The notes: generated from the sequence alone by a model not told the origin. Shown: positions 1 to 13,600, counted from the first letter of the stretch. The stretch is 64,000 bases of DNA from Owenia fusiformis (GCA_903813345.2 CAIIXF020000006.1:26357936-26421935); one strand, 5' to 3'. Program-made: numbers and translations.

Positions 1-319
1 ATCTTAAAACCTGTTAAGGCTCTTTAGAAGAGTTTCCTTAGAGTTTCTACCCTCACCATTCTCTTTTTCCAACTCAATATCCATCCGACCCGAAAAGAAT
101 TGCTGCTGTTAAGATGGCCTGGGAGGACACATTGACTAGTGATTTGGTGTAAAATTGAACTTAATTTTGACCAAACACTAAATTTTGAAATGCCTGTAAT
201 TTTTTAACATTTGAGAGTTGACCCATGATACTTGGCAAATCAATGTAACTTTGGATAAGCTTTAAAATGATATATGACACATACTATGACAACACTGGTA
301 TATGTCTGCCTAGGGGGGG

Positions 320-347
320 CCCCATACTTTCGGGACACCCTGTAGAT
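320..347 (-). mobile_element. End of a mariner-like element (TIR only)
   Basis: Read on the minus strand, the sequence starts TACAGGGTGTCCCGAAAGTA, the usual terminal inverted repeat of Tc1/mariner-type elements. The other end lies outside the window, so bases 1-319 are probably the body or a deleted remnant. No transposase reading frame is visible in them. Confidence 0.4.
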
Positions 348-689
348 GTCTCATTAGTAGAGAATTGAATATTATGCTAATGAATCTTGCATTATAATTA
401 AAGATATTTATTTATTAATACCGACATGTGAAATAAGTTATAATGGGTACATATTAAATTATATGAATATTAAATTTATTATATTTTGATATACCTGAAA
501 TAAATGCTTTTACTTTACTCCATCCTATATATCAGTGTTTGTCTTGATGTATGAATGGAGATTTGAAAGTACTTTAAAGACACACATACCTATTCATTCC
601 TGTGTAGGTTGAAAAATTACTTTAAACATATAAACATGTGCTGATTTTATATAATTTATAAATCATATCTTTTAGTTTATGTTTTTATG

Positions 690-835
690 TCCACCACCAC
701 AAGTGTTGACATATTGTTATAGTCTTAATCTTTTTTGTGGATGGTGTTTGGTGGCTGGTGTTCAGAATTCGGTGGTTGGTGGTCGGTGTCTGTAACAAAT
801 GGCAGGTGGAGACATTTTGCATGTTAATGCCTCAT
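690..835 (-). repeat. Dispersed repeat family A (ATGTCACC MITE), copy 1
   Basis: This is the reverse orientation of a short element seen eight times in the window. One end reads 'atgtcaccacctgccattt' then 'gttacaga', the middle carries 'ccaccatccaaaaaa', and the other end is 'gatatgtcaccac...ggtgacat'. The ATGTCACC/GGTGACAT ends make it a non-autonomous inverted-repeat element. This copy has lost part of the far end. Confidence 0.55.
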
Positions 836-919
836 TTTTCATATTATATACACTGAATTCATATTATAAGACATAGGACATTGTAAAGGCTCCCTGGAGA
901 TACAATTGTCAGCCCTTCA

Positions 920-2146
920 TTAGCACTCGGTGAAATCATTATAACTCCCATCTACAAATATAGTAGCATATGATGCATCAAATTTTGCAGTCTGTCGCAA
1001 CTCATATATATTCCTATCTCTTCTACTGGCCACACTTCCAATAAAATAATCGACACTGGCAAGTATCTCAATATCAATAATTTCTTTTTTGTTTTCATCG
1101 AAATGCCAAATTATTTTTGAATGATCACTTAATAACGTTAACTCCTTGTGTTTCGTTATTAAAAATCTGTGCTGTTCTGTTTTTTTGGAGAAGTTCAATG
1201 AGATATAGATGTTGCACGATACTGCATGCATTCTGTGGCAGTAAGTAGATGCATGATTCAGCGCAGTCTGAAAGTACTGAATGTTGTTATGATATAAATG
1301 TACACTTATACCAATCGATGGTTTCACTCCTATGCAAAATTCCCTTTTCAACTGGTTAATCTTGACTCTGAGGTTTTGATTCAGTTGAAAAATGTACGAG
1401 AAATAGTATCCTCTGATCAACGCTTTTGGATTGCTGTGTATAAAATAAAGTTTAGAAAGAATCCATGACGGTATATTTGCATGAACATCCCCGAGTTTTC
1501 TCAATTCTCGACAATCTAGAGGAAGGTTGAATTTCAGCTTAAAAGCTTCTTCAATCGTGATTGGTTGTGTATTCATCACATGACCACAGCTTTGTAATCT
1601 GATTGGTTTAAGATAGTGAGTCCACTCAGCATTGGCGATCAACCATGGTGATTTAATCCATAACCTCATTTTCATATTTTCTGCTACAGATAGGCACAAA
1701 GACGAATAGTACAGAAACTCAATTATATTGTCAACTTCAATTGAGCAGTGTAGCTCGGAGAAGTTTCGACAGCTCCCCAAATACTGGTTCTTCTTTATCT
1801 TGTACATTAGTAACTTTCCGATATATCTCAGTATCCTTGTTGATTGTAATATGTGTCTCTTCCCAAGTGGCAATGATAAATCGTCAGCGTTATTCTCCGC
1901 GAGGACTCTTCGCTGATATTTATACCATTCTATCCCATTAATGTTTGGTTCCTCTAATCTTGAATAAGTATTTTGTTTATATTTAGTACTATCTCTATTT
2001 GGTGCTCCTTGGAAAATGATACTCGCGACTAGGGTACAAAAGAAAACTGAAATCAATATTTTTGTGCTCATCCTCTTTCTATTGTCCACAAATCTGTAAA
2101 GCATTTTGATCAAATCACTCTTGGTCTTTGAATAAAATGCCCACAT
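920..2146 (-). CDS. Intronless FUT8/GT23-like fucosyltransferase homologue, probably not a normal enzyme
   Basis: A single open frame of 408 codons. An N-terminal hydrophobic segment (about residues 29-46, after KRMSTK) fits a type II Golgi membrane protein. The start could be Met1 or the Met at about residue 26. The rest follows alpha-1,6-fucosyltransferase (GT23) in order: a Cys-containing block near 125-185 (SCRNFSELHC, then LWIKSPWLIANAEW), HSNPKALIRGYY (about 240), IGISVHLYHN (about 280), and IIDIEILASVDYFIGSVAS then YELRQTAKFDAS near the C-terminus. FUT8 transfers fucose from GDP-fucose to the core GlcNAc of N-glycans. The donor-site motif with two arginines (VHxRRTDK in FUT8) reads VHLYHN here, and the TFSSQVCR block reads SVASRRDR. 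The C-terminal SH3 domain is absent. The lack of introns suggests a retrocopy or a lineage-specific family. Homology is moderately sure; activity is doubtful. Confidence 0.7.
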   Translation of the reverse strand: MWAFYSKTKSDLIKMLYRFVDNRKRMSTKILISVFFCTLVASIIFQGAPNRDSTKYKQNTYSRLEEPNINGIEWYKYQRRVLAENNADDLSLPLGKRHILQSTRILRYIGKLLMYKIKKNQYLGSCRNFSELHCSIEVDNIIEFLYYSSLCLSVAENMKMRLWIKSPWLIANAEWTHYLKPIRLQSCGHVMNTQPITIEEAFKLKFNLPLDCRELRKLGDVHANIPSWILSKLYFIHSNPKALIRGYYFSYIFQLNQNLRVKINQLKREFCIGVKPSIGISVHLYHNNIQYFQTALNHASTYCHRMHAVSCNIYISLNFSKKTEQHRFLITKHKELTLLSDHSKIIWHFDENKKEIIDIEILASVDYFIGSVASRRDRNIYELRQTAKFDASYATIFVDGSYNDFTEC

Positions 2147-2785
2147 TTAACCTTTAATTATTGGAAGATGTGATTACCAACCTATGTACAACCAATCCTG
2201 TAAAATTACCCTTTAATGGATGTTTCCTATTAAGATTAAACTAGGGCTTAGTAGTATTGATTAAATGTTCATAACTTTTTATGCTTTCAATTGTTGGCCA
2301 ACATACAGTAAACCCCTTTTATGAAGTACATTTCAATATGCTCTTGTTTAGGAAAAAAAACACAAAAAACTTTTCAGCTAAATGTAACGAAAGGGGCTTC
2401 ATTATTATTTACACTGGACTAAAACTAAATATGATCTTTGAATTATTCAAACAGTCTAAAGGATTTAAGGGTAATTCACACATACTTACAAACTGGAATG
2501 AACCCTTGTAGACAAAGGAGATTTAAAATAATCTGATTTAAAGGGCCACTTCCTGTAATTCTGATCCTAACCCCAAAAATATTTTAAATTAAAAATCAAT
2601 TGTAATTTGTAACATCCATCAGTAGACATTTATCAGTTTATAAACTTTCTTTTCTGTCGTTATCAAAGCTTGAGAAATATAAAAAGTAAATGGATTCCTT
2701 TTGAATAATGTAAAAGGTGGGAGTAGTAAAATTCAATTTGGAACTTGTTATGTTGCTTACTAGATAGTTTTTTCTTGGTTAGACT
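2147..2785. other. Intergenic stretch, nothing recognised
   Basis: This AT-rich sequence lies upstream of the FUT8-like frame. I see no second exon, RNA gene or transposon end. A short open frame at 2281-2511 has no recognisable protein content. Confidence 0.4.
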
Positions 2786-3104
2786 TAAAGTCAAGGTTAC
2801 CAGTAATCATGGTAACAAGTACTCAAGGCTACCAGTTATCATGGTAACAAGTAGTCAAGGTTACCAGCAGTTATGGTTGCAAGTAGTCAAGGTTACCAGT
2901 AATCATGGTTACAAGTAGTCATGGTAACAATTAGTCAAGGTTACTTGTCATAGTTACAAGTAGTCAATGTTATCAGTAGTCATGATTACAAGTAGTCAAG
3001 GTTACAAGTAGTTGGGGTTACTAGTAATCATGGTAACAAGTAGTCAAGGTTACCAGTAATCATAGTTACGAGTGGTTAAGGTTACCAGCAGTTATGGTGC
3101 ACAC
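2786..3104 (+). repeat. 32-bp minisatellite rich in GTTACC/GGTAAC
   Basis: About eleven full or partial units follow the pattern agtcaaggttaccagtaatc then atggtaacaagt, with point changes and shortened units. Each full unit carries a GTTACC half-site and a GGTAAC half-site facing each other, the half-sites of RFX-type X-boxes, but spaced too far apart for a classic X-box. It lies between the FUT8-like gene and the end of MED25. Confidence 0.85.
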
Positions 3105-4676
3105 TGCGCAGACATTAGAACAAATATCTCTGCATAGTTCTAATAAAAATACAAACATCCACTTAATACTTTTAATGATTTTTATTTCATTTCTTCATAA
3201 ATTTTGCCAAGCAATCTTACAGGCTCTAGCAACATATACATAGATAATCTTGTAGATTTATTTACGTTGGGACATTATTTATAGCCCGTTTTATAAATTA
3301 CCATAAAGCACATGATTCAGAATTCAAAATATATTTTTCATTCAATATTGATCCTCTAGACCATATATTTCATGAAACTAGGTTAGAATTACATTACACC
3401 TTAGATACAACTTTAAGGTGGGCAGCTTCCATGATGTCAGCATGCAAGTGTTTTTATTAAGGTAACTAACTCATTCACTTCGGAATACCTTAAAGACTGT
3501 TACATATTACTGTTTCCAACAATCCACAAAATGCAACTTTATCACATGTGATATCGAAATGAAGACAAAAATAGACTAGCTATAATTTATTATCTGTTAA
3601 ACAAAATGCACCAAAAAGTACCAATTGTAGAATTAAAAAATAAATAGATAAAACATCATTTCTTTAATTTGGCCATGATAATCCCTCAAGCATATTTCCT
3701 GAACATCTGAGCAATTCATTATTCATTAACACTTTTAATTAATTTCAATTCATTTTAAAATTTCAATTGTATTGTTAAGAGCTTGCAAGCACAGCATGCT
3801 GTTTTGCATATAATGATTCCATGTTTGCTTCTAAGATCAAGATGAAAAGAAACTGGATGGATCAATTTTCTGTATCAAGTAATAAGACTAGCTATACTTG
3901 GATGAAGAGGGGGGAGAACCCAGAATTCAAAGACAAACCCATCTTCATGAAAAGATGAATGTCTAGATTCAATTTACATGCAGGTGAATCCATCTTTGAA
4001 TTCTGGCTTATTACCTACTCTTACTGGGATTGGACACATTAAAAAGGACCTTAATACAAGCCTTACAATAATGTAAAGACAGTAAATAAGTTAGACAACT
4101 ACAGTTCTTAGCCAGGTTTATTAGAAAGAATCCATGCAAATATATCTTGTGTACCGGTGTAAAAGGGTAGGTGGTCCTATCAAATTTTGGTCCTACTCTC
4201 TATTGATTTATATGGTGACCTAATCACAATTATTTTCCTTATTATTTATACACAGTCAGGGCCAGTAAGGGCCGTAAGGAAAGGGGACCATAATCCCCAG
4301 GGGACCATAATTTCTTTTACACCAGTATTTGGTTTAACTCATGATCCTTCTTTCCTTCAAATTACTTATCAAGTTTTCTGATAATTTTATATTTATAGCA
4401 TCCCTACTCCAAAATCTGGTTTGCATGGCAAAAAAGAATTGAGTTTCCTTGCCATTTTAAATATCGTTTTAAGTAAATATAAAAGGCAACATGTATTAAA
4501 TAAATGTCATATACGTAGGAAATGCCATGTTTAATGTCCTTCCCAATAAACTGGGAAATTCATATTCAAAATTCACCCATTTTGACCAAAAAATATTCAA
4601 TGAACTGGGTGCATCTCAACTGGGTACAAATTGGAATTTCACACTGGGTACATTACATAATATAAGAATTTTCAAT
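3105..4676. other. Intergenic, 3' flank of MED25, with one possible MITE
   Basis: Contains the likely MED25 3' untranslated region next to 4677. A possible inverted-repeat element lies at 4152-4328, with ends TACCGGTGTAAAAG and CTTTTACACCAGTA. The rest is AT-rich with no gene that I can support. Confidence 0.4.
4152..4328. mobile_element. Possible short TIR element
   Basis: The left end TACCGGTGTAAAAG is matched by an inverted right end CTTTTACACCAGTA (one mismatch). The interior is non-coding. The size (about 177 bp) and inverted ends fit a MITE, but only one copy is present here. Confidence 0.35.
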
Positions 4677-7600
4677 TTATCCATATAAATCGTCCATATT
4701 GAAATTTTGTTGCTGTTGTCCAAGTTGTCCCATTTGGCCACCAGTTCCCATCATGCTTTGGGGGGCTGGGGCTCGAGGTCGTTGACCCATCATTAACTGT
4801 TGTTGTTGCTGTTGTTGTTGTAGTCTTTGCTGTTGTTGCTGCTGTTGCTGGAAACAAATTACGTAACATTTGTAATGTTTTATTATGCAAAATTCAGCCA
4901 ATATGTACAGTAGTTCTAATCATGGAGTATTTGTATCGTCAAGGCAACTAGAGTTGCATGTTATTCTATCCCCAAGAATACATAATCAATTATCAATTAA
5001 GTCGACAAAAACTTTGTTTTGCCAAAAGTTAATTTCCAGATGAAAATACATTGATCGAAATAACCATACAGTAGTTTTAACTTTCAAGTGTTCCGTGTAA
5101 GCATTAAAATCATATCAACCTTGTCTTTATTTTAGTTCAAAGCGCTTGTTGTTCAAATATCATAGTAACATCCTTCAAAAGTTTATTATTTACCTCAGCC
5201 TAAATACATATACATAATTATCACTAACCGGATTCATTAGTATATTCCTCAGTTGCTGTGGGTTCTGCTGTGAACCCTGCAGCTGTTGCTGCTGCTGTTG
5301 CAGGTGTTGTAATTGTATCCTCTGCTGCTGTGCAGCTTGTAACTGCTGCTGCTGTTGTTGTTGCTGTAAACGCTGCTGTTGCTGTTGTTGGGCTGAAAAT
5401 TAAACCAAAAGTTTCAACTTTCAAATCCAAAAACCAACAAAAAGGCTATTTGTAAAAGTCGATTCTCAAACAGGAGATGGGGAATTATGAATCTAAAATA
5501 TTATTTGCACATATTCGTTTTTATCATGTTAACTTAGAATGGGTAGATATAGGGTGTCTTCCACCTCAACATGTATTTTCCATTGTATTATTGGAAATAA
5601 ATAAAAGACAAACTTTCATTGATATTTACTTTTCCCCATTAATATCAATGTCAAAGAAAGAGGCCAAAGGTCTCAACTTCCAATTGTCTGCAGACAATAT
5701 ACGATATTTGGTAAAAGGTGAGCAGCTGATATTTCCCATATTTTAGGTTCCCCTTCTCATTTCATTCAAAATCTACACTTTTAATTTTTCTATTTTGTGT
5801 GAGAGTGTCCAGGAAAATATTACACCATGACTACAGTTGAATTCATCATGGGCTTTTTCTTGAAAGCCCACAAATTCGTGAAAAGCAACTTTACTCCTCA
5901 TTGCCCAACACTCCACCTTAGTCTTTAGCATGAGATGGCAGCACCTGTACCAATCATACATACATGTCTTCCTTTTTGATCATAACAACCCATGCTTTTC
6001 CCATATCATAATCTCCAAATTCCAAAACCACCACCAAAATTGCTCCATATATTAAGAATAATACACATTTGCATCACACTGCGCTTGGTTCATGTACATT
6101 CTATTAGATACATACTTAACAAGTGTATAGTGCAAGTGAATAGTGTATCACCTACATGTACATAGATTAATATACATACATTTAATTTTATATGTCTATT
6201 AATTTCGATAGTTAAATATGGTAAATAAGGCACAGACATGCAAAATGTCACCACCTACCATTTGTTACAGAGCTGAATGCCAACCACCAAACAGAAAAAG
6301 TTGGAGATTATAAAAATATGTCACCTCCAACATAAAAACAAGAAGTTATAAAATCTGCACCTATGAGGATAAATAAAATACCAATTAAAACCAAAATACT
6401 GTACAAATCTATTTAATTTATAATACTAAAACATAATATAATTTCCTCATGCCCCAAAAGTAAGATTAATTCTCGAATACAATACCTAGAAATTCATACT
6501 CATAAGGCCCATAAGGGGGGCCTATAGGACCTACAATTCAATATTAGTTAAAAGGCAGTTAAATTAAAAAGATCACAATAAATGTAAATGACACAAAATG
6601 TAAATGAGAGAGTGTGTCAAATTATTTACAGTGTTGTGGAAGAATGGTGTTAATTTTGTAATGGGGAGGGGGTAGATGAGGGTTTGTTAGCAAAGCGTGT
6701 TGATTTTTCAATATTCAAGAGAAAGATAAATCAGCAATTTTATATAAGAAGGGCGTGGGGGACAAACCATAATCAGGTGTTTCATTAGCAGCAGGCAACA
6801 GGCGATTCTCACCAGTTGTTCTCACAAAATCGCCTATTGTTTTAGGGACTTTTCAGCTTTCCATGTTAGATTTATGATTTCCATTAATTTTGCCTGTTGT
6901 TTTCATTTATTTAGCCTGTTGTGAGAAATTCTAGTGAAATTCCTGATAATGAAGTTAACTTTTGTTGATCATTGATAATTGGACACCATCCCTTACAATA
7001 CTACATTTAATTAACAAGCCGTCAACATGAAAATATCGCACCGGCTGTTTGCAAACAAATGCGTACAGGGAAAAGGTATCCCAAAACTAGTATATTGATC
7101 CCTGCAAAGGCAAATGTAGGACTTTGGGACTTACAAAGTAAAATATCAGAAAAATGAACATATACAAGTATAATCTAAGGTTTACTTTTTGAGCAATGGA
7201 TCATTTCTTTAATTACAAACCAAAAAATCTCAGACATTAAAGGTATAATTGAGAATGTCTAGTGAGGTTACAGAATGTACATGTGAGGTTACAGAATGTA
7301 TATTTGAGGTTACAGAATGTACATGTGGGGTAACAGAATGTCTATGTGAGGTTACAGAATGTACATGTGAGGTTTCATAATGTCTGTTTGAGGTTACAGA
7401 ATGGACATGTGACATAACAGATAATAACATAACACATGTAGATACGAACGCCCAAAATTAAAGATCGATGAAAGAATTTGCGAGGTTTGCAATTTAATAG
7501 AAAACGAAAAACACATAATGCGTTCATGTAAAAAATACAGTATATATAGAAAGCAAATGCTCGATAAACTTGTATCACACGGCAACCCAATTAAACACCT

Positions 7601-10600
7601 TTTCAACATGGAGGACGATTCACTTTTTTTCCAATATTGTATGACTTGTGAAAATAAAGAAATTGAAATTGTAGCAGAATTTATTCATAAATGTAATATA
7701 ACATAGAAGGGTGTGATATATGACATAAACAATGGACGCGTATCACAATCACCATTCATGTGCTTATCCATGATGCATATTTATTTGTTCATTTATTTAC
7801 TTATTTATTTATTATGAAGTGTTAATTTTGTGTGTTGTTATATATACTGTTTTCTGTTGTATTGATATATTGTAAAATTAGTGTTTACTTTGTGTACACT
7901 TAACCTTTTATGGGTATGAATGTGTAATAAAGTTCATAAATCTAAATCTAAAATCTAACAGAATGTCTATGTGAGGTTACAGAATGTACATGTGAGGTTA
8001 CATAATGTCTATGTGAGGTTACAGAATGCACATGTGAGGTTATATATTAGTCATATGACAGTGTGAGAAAATAAAAAAAGTTCATGTATGTGATTGAAAC
8101 CATTTCAAAGTGGTTTTAATTCAAAATGTGTCTTACCTAATACTCTGGCTTGTTCAATCGACTGAATCTGCTTCTCTTTTTGCTTGGCTGCTGCTAGCTG
8201 TTGTTCTAGATCCTTTATATGTTGCTGGAAACAATGCAATGAAAATGGCTTACAACTAAGGATAAACAAGGCATCAACATACTAAATGTCACTGTCCCAT
8301 TTGTTACAGATGCTGATCACCCATCGCTGACTGTCACCAACGGCAGAACACCAACCACCATCCACAAAAAATTGGAGACTATAATGATATGTTACTACTT
8401 TTGCAGTGACATAAAAACGTTATTGCCAAATTTAACATAGCTTTATTGGTATTCAGTAAGCAATCAATTTTTCCAAGTTTATTGCTTGAGGAGTCCAGTG
8501 AATTTTAGTGACTGCCACTGGCAGTCAGCAGCTATGAGTTTCGAACTTTGGCATTGATATTTTTTGGTGAGACAAAGTTATAAAGCGTATATAATGGTCT
8601 CAGCTTTTTCATTTGATGTTGTTTCATAACAGGCATTGAATATAATCATGTCAAATTTCAAGCTTCTAATCATCAGACTGAAAATCAATGAAGTTTCTCA
8701 TTTCAAAACACCAAGGCCTTTCCTTTGAAGGTGATGGTGGACTTTTGCCTATAATAATTTAATGCTTCTAAATTTTACAATAAAAATATTCAATATCTAT
8801 ATAATTTTATATTCATTGAGGATAATGGGAAACAAGAAAAAGAAAGTTTCATTTATGGAGATCTTCCGCTTTAAGAGATTTTTTAAATTATCATGTTAAT
8901 GTTTCAAGGTCAAGTGACAAAATCATCGCTAGAGTTTAATAATAAGTATCAATTTACTAGTATATAGTTTAAATGTTAAACTTACTGGTAAACCTACCAT
9001 ATGAGCTTGTTTGTCAAAATTAGTAGGGGTATTTGGGGGAGCACCTCCAGTTGGTGCCGTCTGCTGTGACTGTTGCAAAGCATTCTGGGATGCTCCCATT
9101 TGCTGTGTGGCAACATTTGGCTGTGAGTGTATTTGTGGGGCACCTTGGGATTGAACACCACCCTGTGATTGGATGCCTTGAGACTGTTGTAATGACGTAG
9201 GAATTGATTGCATTGATTGAGATACAGTCATATTGCCTTGTTGAGATTGCAGACCACCCATTGGTTGTTGTTGTTGTTGTTGTTGAACTGTACCCAAAGT
9301 ACGAGCATTGGGCATTTGTTGCTGCAAAATAAATAAACATAGGTAAGAAATCCAAACTTCAGACATAATGTTACAATGTACTAATGCCAGAATGCAAAAC
9401 CCAGAATGAAACATGCTAAGAGCTTCTGAAATTCAAAAAATAATTTTAAATGTGATTTTCTTAAACTCCTGTGACAGAATTAACATTTTAGAGATAAGGA
9501 AGAATAACTTGGCACATTTTCTAACCTGCTGTTGCTGCTGTTGTTGCTGTTGTTGTTGCAGCTGTAGGTTTTGTTGCCCACTTGATACATTAAGCCCTCC
9601 CTGTTTAAAAGATATTTAAAGTGCTGTTGAATATGAGAAAACACAACAGTCAAGTTTTCATAGAAACATGTAAATGACGAGTAAACTACATGACGTATTA
9701 AATCATTAATCGAGGGGTCATTAACAGAAACGTTTGCAAAGTTTCTCTTACTATAACATCATCTATTAATTTAGTTAATAATTCCTTTAGACATTACGAG
9801 CATGTGTGATGGAAATTTGTTAAACAACAGTACCTGGGCTGTCTGTAAACCCCCAGGCCCAACCTGTGTATTGCTGCTTCCTGGGTTAGTTATATTGTTC
9901 AGCAAGCCTGCACCCCTTCCAGCTGGGTTCATCTACAAGAAAAAAACTCTTGTTAGAATCTCCTAAAAATTGTAGGTTTGTTCTGCCATTATGTTTTTCT
10001 GTCATGTTTTGTGCCATAATGATTATTTGTGACATCACATCAATCAAAACTTGAGAAAAAACTCCAGCATGAAAGTCTCTTGCTTTGTTAACTTTTAACC
10101 AGTTTATTTGGAAATGGGTATGATAAAATGTCAAATATGGAATGGAATTGTAAAATTGAAGACAACGCAATCCTTGTGACATCATAAATGAGTTTAAGTC
10201 ACAGTGCTCTAGTTACTCAAGTTATTCAATTGAGTTCCACTCCAGTTACTATGTACTCAATTGCAAGTACAATAGGAAGAAGCTATACGTATTTATAACA
10301 ATGTTCTAATAAAAAGGAATGAGCCTATAGCTACAACCTTTAACTACCACCAATGCATTATACACAATATCAGAAGCCTTGAAACTCACACGTACATCGA
10401 ACAACTGGTTAGAGAAAGATAGAACCTCAGATTGCGTCATAAATGGACACGGGAGTAGCATATAATTTTCACACTGAGAGATGTTCACTTTAAAGAGTAC
10501 TTCCAGCGTTCTCCACGGGATTTCTTTCTCAAGTGGGTGCAAAATTCTCATTTTCACAATTCAGACTGAATTTGGTCAAAATATGCATATCTTCAAGATT

Positions 10601-13600
10601 TTTGTTATTTTCAAGTGGGTGCAAATGAAATTCAGGTCGGTGCAAGCCTATTTTTAAAATCTCAGGTGGGTGGGTGCTGCACCCACTTGCTTTAATGGTG
10701 GGGAGATCACTGACTTCACATATCCAACACATTTTACATGATATATAATTTACATAATATAAGGAGCAATGGAACATTTGAAGCCAACATGTACATTTTC
10801 AGCAAACAAACAAATTGAATACATTTACCAGAGTTTCTCACTAATACACATATTGGACATTTATTTTGCATGGGTATTAATTTGGGTATTAATTTTCCTG
10901 TCTTCTAGAAAACCCTAGAAAAGAACCACATTGGGTCTTATAAAGAAGCATGGCTGCAACTAACGAAAGGAGATGTTCCTATATCGAGGAAAGTCCACTG
11001 TGCAGTAAATCATTTTGTACTTAAAGTACTTAAAGAGAGCACCCATGAGCTTTTAAAAAGAGGAAAATTGTCTTTTATAAAACCCCTCTATCGAATAAAC
11101 ACCTTTAGGTGAGAGACTCTGGTTATATGTATCAACAAGTAGCACAATAACATATTGTATTAATTACTCCCTATGTAGTCCTTTAAAATACATCAAGCCT
11201 CTAAGTTGTCTAACACTGCAATATTAAACATAACTTCAACTCACAAAAATAGAAATAATGGCAACTCTATGGAGTAGCAAATCCCAATGAATAAAAAATG
11301 TTTTCTAAAATAATTTATTGAGATTTAGCACTTTTCTTGAAAAAACAGTGCAAATATGAATAACATCCCATTGGTGGTTTTACTTTTAAATACCTTTCCC
11401 AATAAAAGCAAAATATTGAATTCACCTGATATTTTAAACCCCATTAATATAATATATGCCAAAAAGATCAGTCCCAAAATCTCTTGAATGTTTGTTCAAT
11501 AATCATGTTTTATAAGTCCATAAAAATGGAGTCCATTTCATTGTCCATGGGTTTTGAATTACAGAAGGATTGATAAATGGTGATTTTCACTATATCCCCA
11601 TCGAACTTCATTCATTGGGATAATTAAATCTTACGGACACTTACTGTACATGGACATTCGACACTTACGTTTACCTTCGGGTCTTTCATAATGACCATTC
11701 TAAAGACTTTAATGAATTGTTGTTGATCGTTTGGGATGAGACCAACAAACTGTTTTTTACGAGAGCTAAACAGCATCATTAGAACTTTCACGTCAGCCGT
11801 CGCTAAATTGCCATTGAAATTAAAACAGCCAGCCTGCAATATAAGAGAGTTATCACTCATAGTACTGTATAAGTGGTAATTTTGCCTAATCATTTAGTTT
11901 GCCTATTTCCTAATTTTCACCAGGTTCGGAAAATTAAATGTCGGAAACATTGTCTTTATAATGTTATCCAATGGGAGGTTTCTTGTCATAAGGAAAATTA
12001 AAATTAGGAAAATGATGAAATTTGACCATTCGGAAAATTAACCACTTGGATTAAATAGCACTTATACAGTTTACAGTACAGAAAATGTCACCAACACCAA
12101 TGGGATAAAGTGCTACTTCACCGAGGACACGGAAAAATTAACGGAGACATTCAATATCTCTTGTATCTTGCCATGTATATTGAATTTTTAAAATAAATTA
12201 ATTTCCATTCTTAATTCTATCCAAATGGTATTTTGAAAATACTTGGGTTAACAAACAAAATGGAACAACTTACAAATCCCTGTGCCATATGTTTATATAG
12301 ACTCTTCATAGCCTCTATATCAGTGTTAGCAAAATGAAATGTCACGGTCCGAGAATTTTTGAACATCGCCTGAAGGGGGGTAAGTAGGGTCTGTGGAATA
12401 AGCTGTAGGAGTAACTTCCGAGGCCATGTGGTTGTATTTCTATGAAAAACAACATCCACATTTATTTAACAGTCATACTTGGTTCGCGTTGTTCCCTGAA
12501 TTTTTTTCTCACAAGTAAAAAATTCTCAATTTAACTTTACTTAACTTGACTAAAAACAATTTTCAGTATACTGTAATGGAAATTTGGATTTAAATCCTTT
12601 TTTCATTTGGGAGGGGTATCAACCAGTTTATTCTAGAGCTAGTTTCTCAAAAATATTCAAGTGTTCAATATTGCTGTGAAATTCATATTTGTCTTTCACA
12701 ATACTGCCACATAATTACATCATATATCAAAAATAAAAAATACAGGAATCAATACAGGAATCAGAATATACAATGTAACAGGAATCAGTTCTCTAGAGTA
12801 TATATATAATACATATATACTTTGTATACATTGATTAATGTTAAGGTAAAAACTTACATATCTCCATCTGATGTAGCAACAGTACACTGAAGATTTCGAA
12901 CCTTTTTCTGTTGAGGGTCCCTATTTTTATCTTGCCATTCTACAATCCCTTGCCATATCCTTCTTTGAGGTTGTTGCGCCATCTGTTGACCTTGGGGCCC
13001 GGTCTGGTTGGGCACATTACCCTCGAGTAAAGGGTTTCCAGTGCCACCTATATCCATTGGTTGCTCATTCATGGTTGGAGTGGGGATTGGATTGGTGGCA
13101 AGGCCAGGATTCTGGTTGGGAGGGCCTAGGGCAGCTTGTGAGGTATGAGGGTTCTGACCCAGGGGCCCAATTTGTCCTTGTTGCTGGGTGGTAGGAGGCA
13201 TTGGTTGACCAGGTTGATTCATTTGACCTGGCATTTGGGGTTGTTGTTGCTGTTGTTGTTGCTGCTGTTGTTGTTGTTTCTGTACAAGCAAACGTTGCTG
13301 GTTTATCTGATTCTGCAACATCTGTGTTTGGGTCAATTGTTGCCCTTGTGTGGTCATTGAAGTTTGATCTTGAGGATTCATACCCTGACCTAAGGAGGTC
13401 ATTGGTCCTTGACCTTGAGAGGGTATACCTTGACCTAATGATGTCATAGACCCTTGACCTTGAGAGGACATGCCCTGTCCTAATGAAGTCATTGGGCCTT
13501 GACCTTGGGAGGGCACACCCTGGCCTAATGAAGTCATAGGTCCCTGACCTTGAGAGGTCACATTCTGGCTTAATGATGTCATAGGCCCTTGACCTTGAGG

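Noticed and set aside
5224-5455. Alternative frames through the CAG/CTG-rich MED25 exons
   Set aside because: Thr/Ala- or Val/Ala-rich readings arise from CAG repeats in shifted frames. Only the Gln frame joins neighbouring exons in phase.
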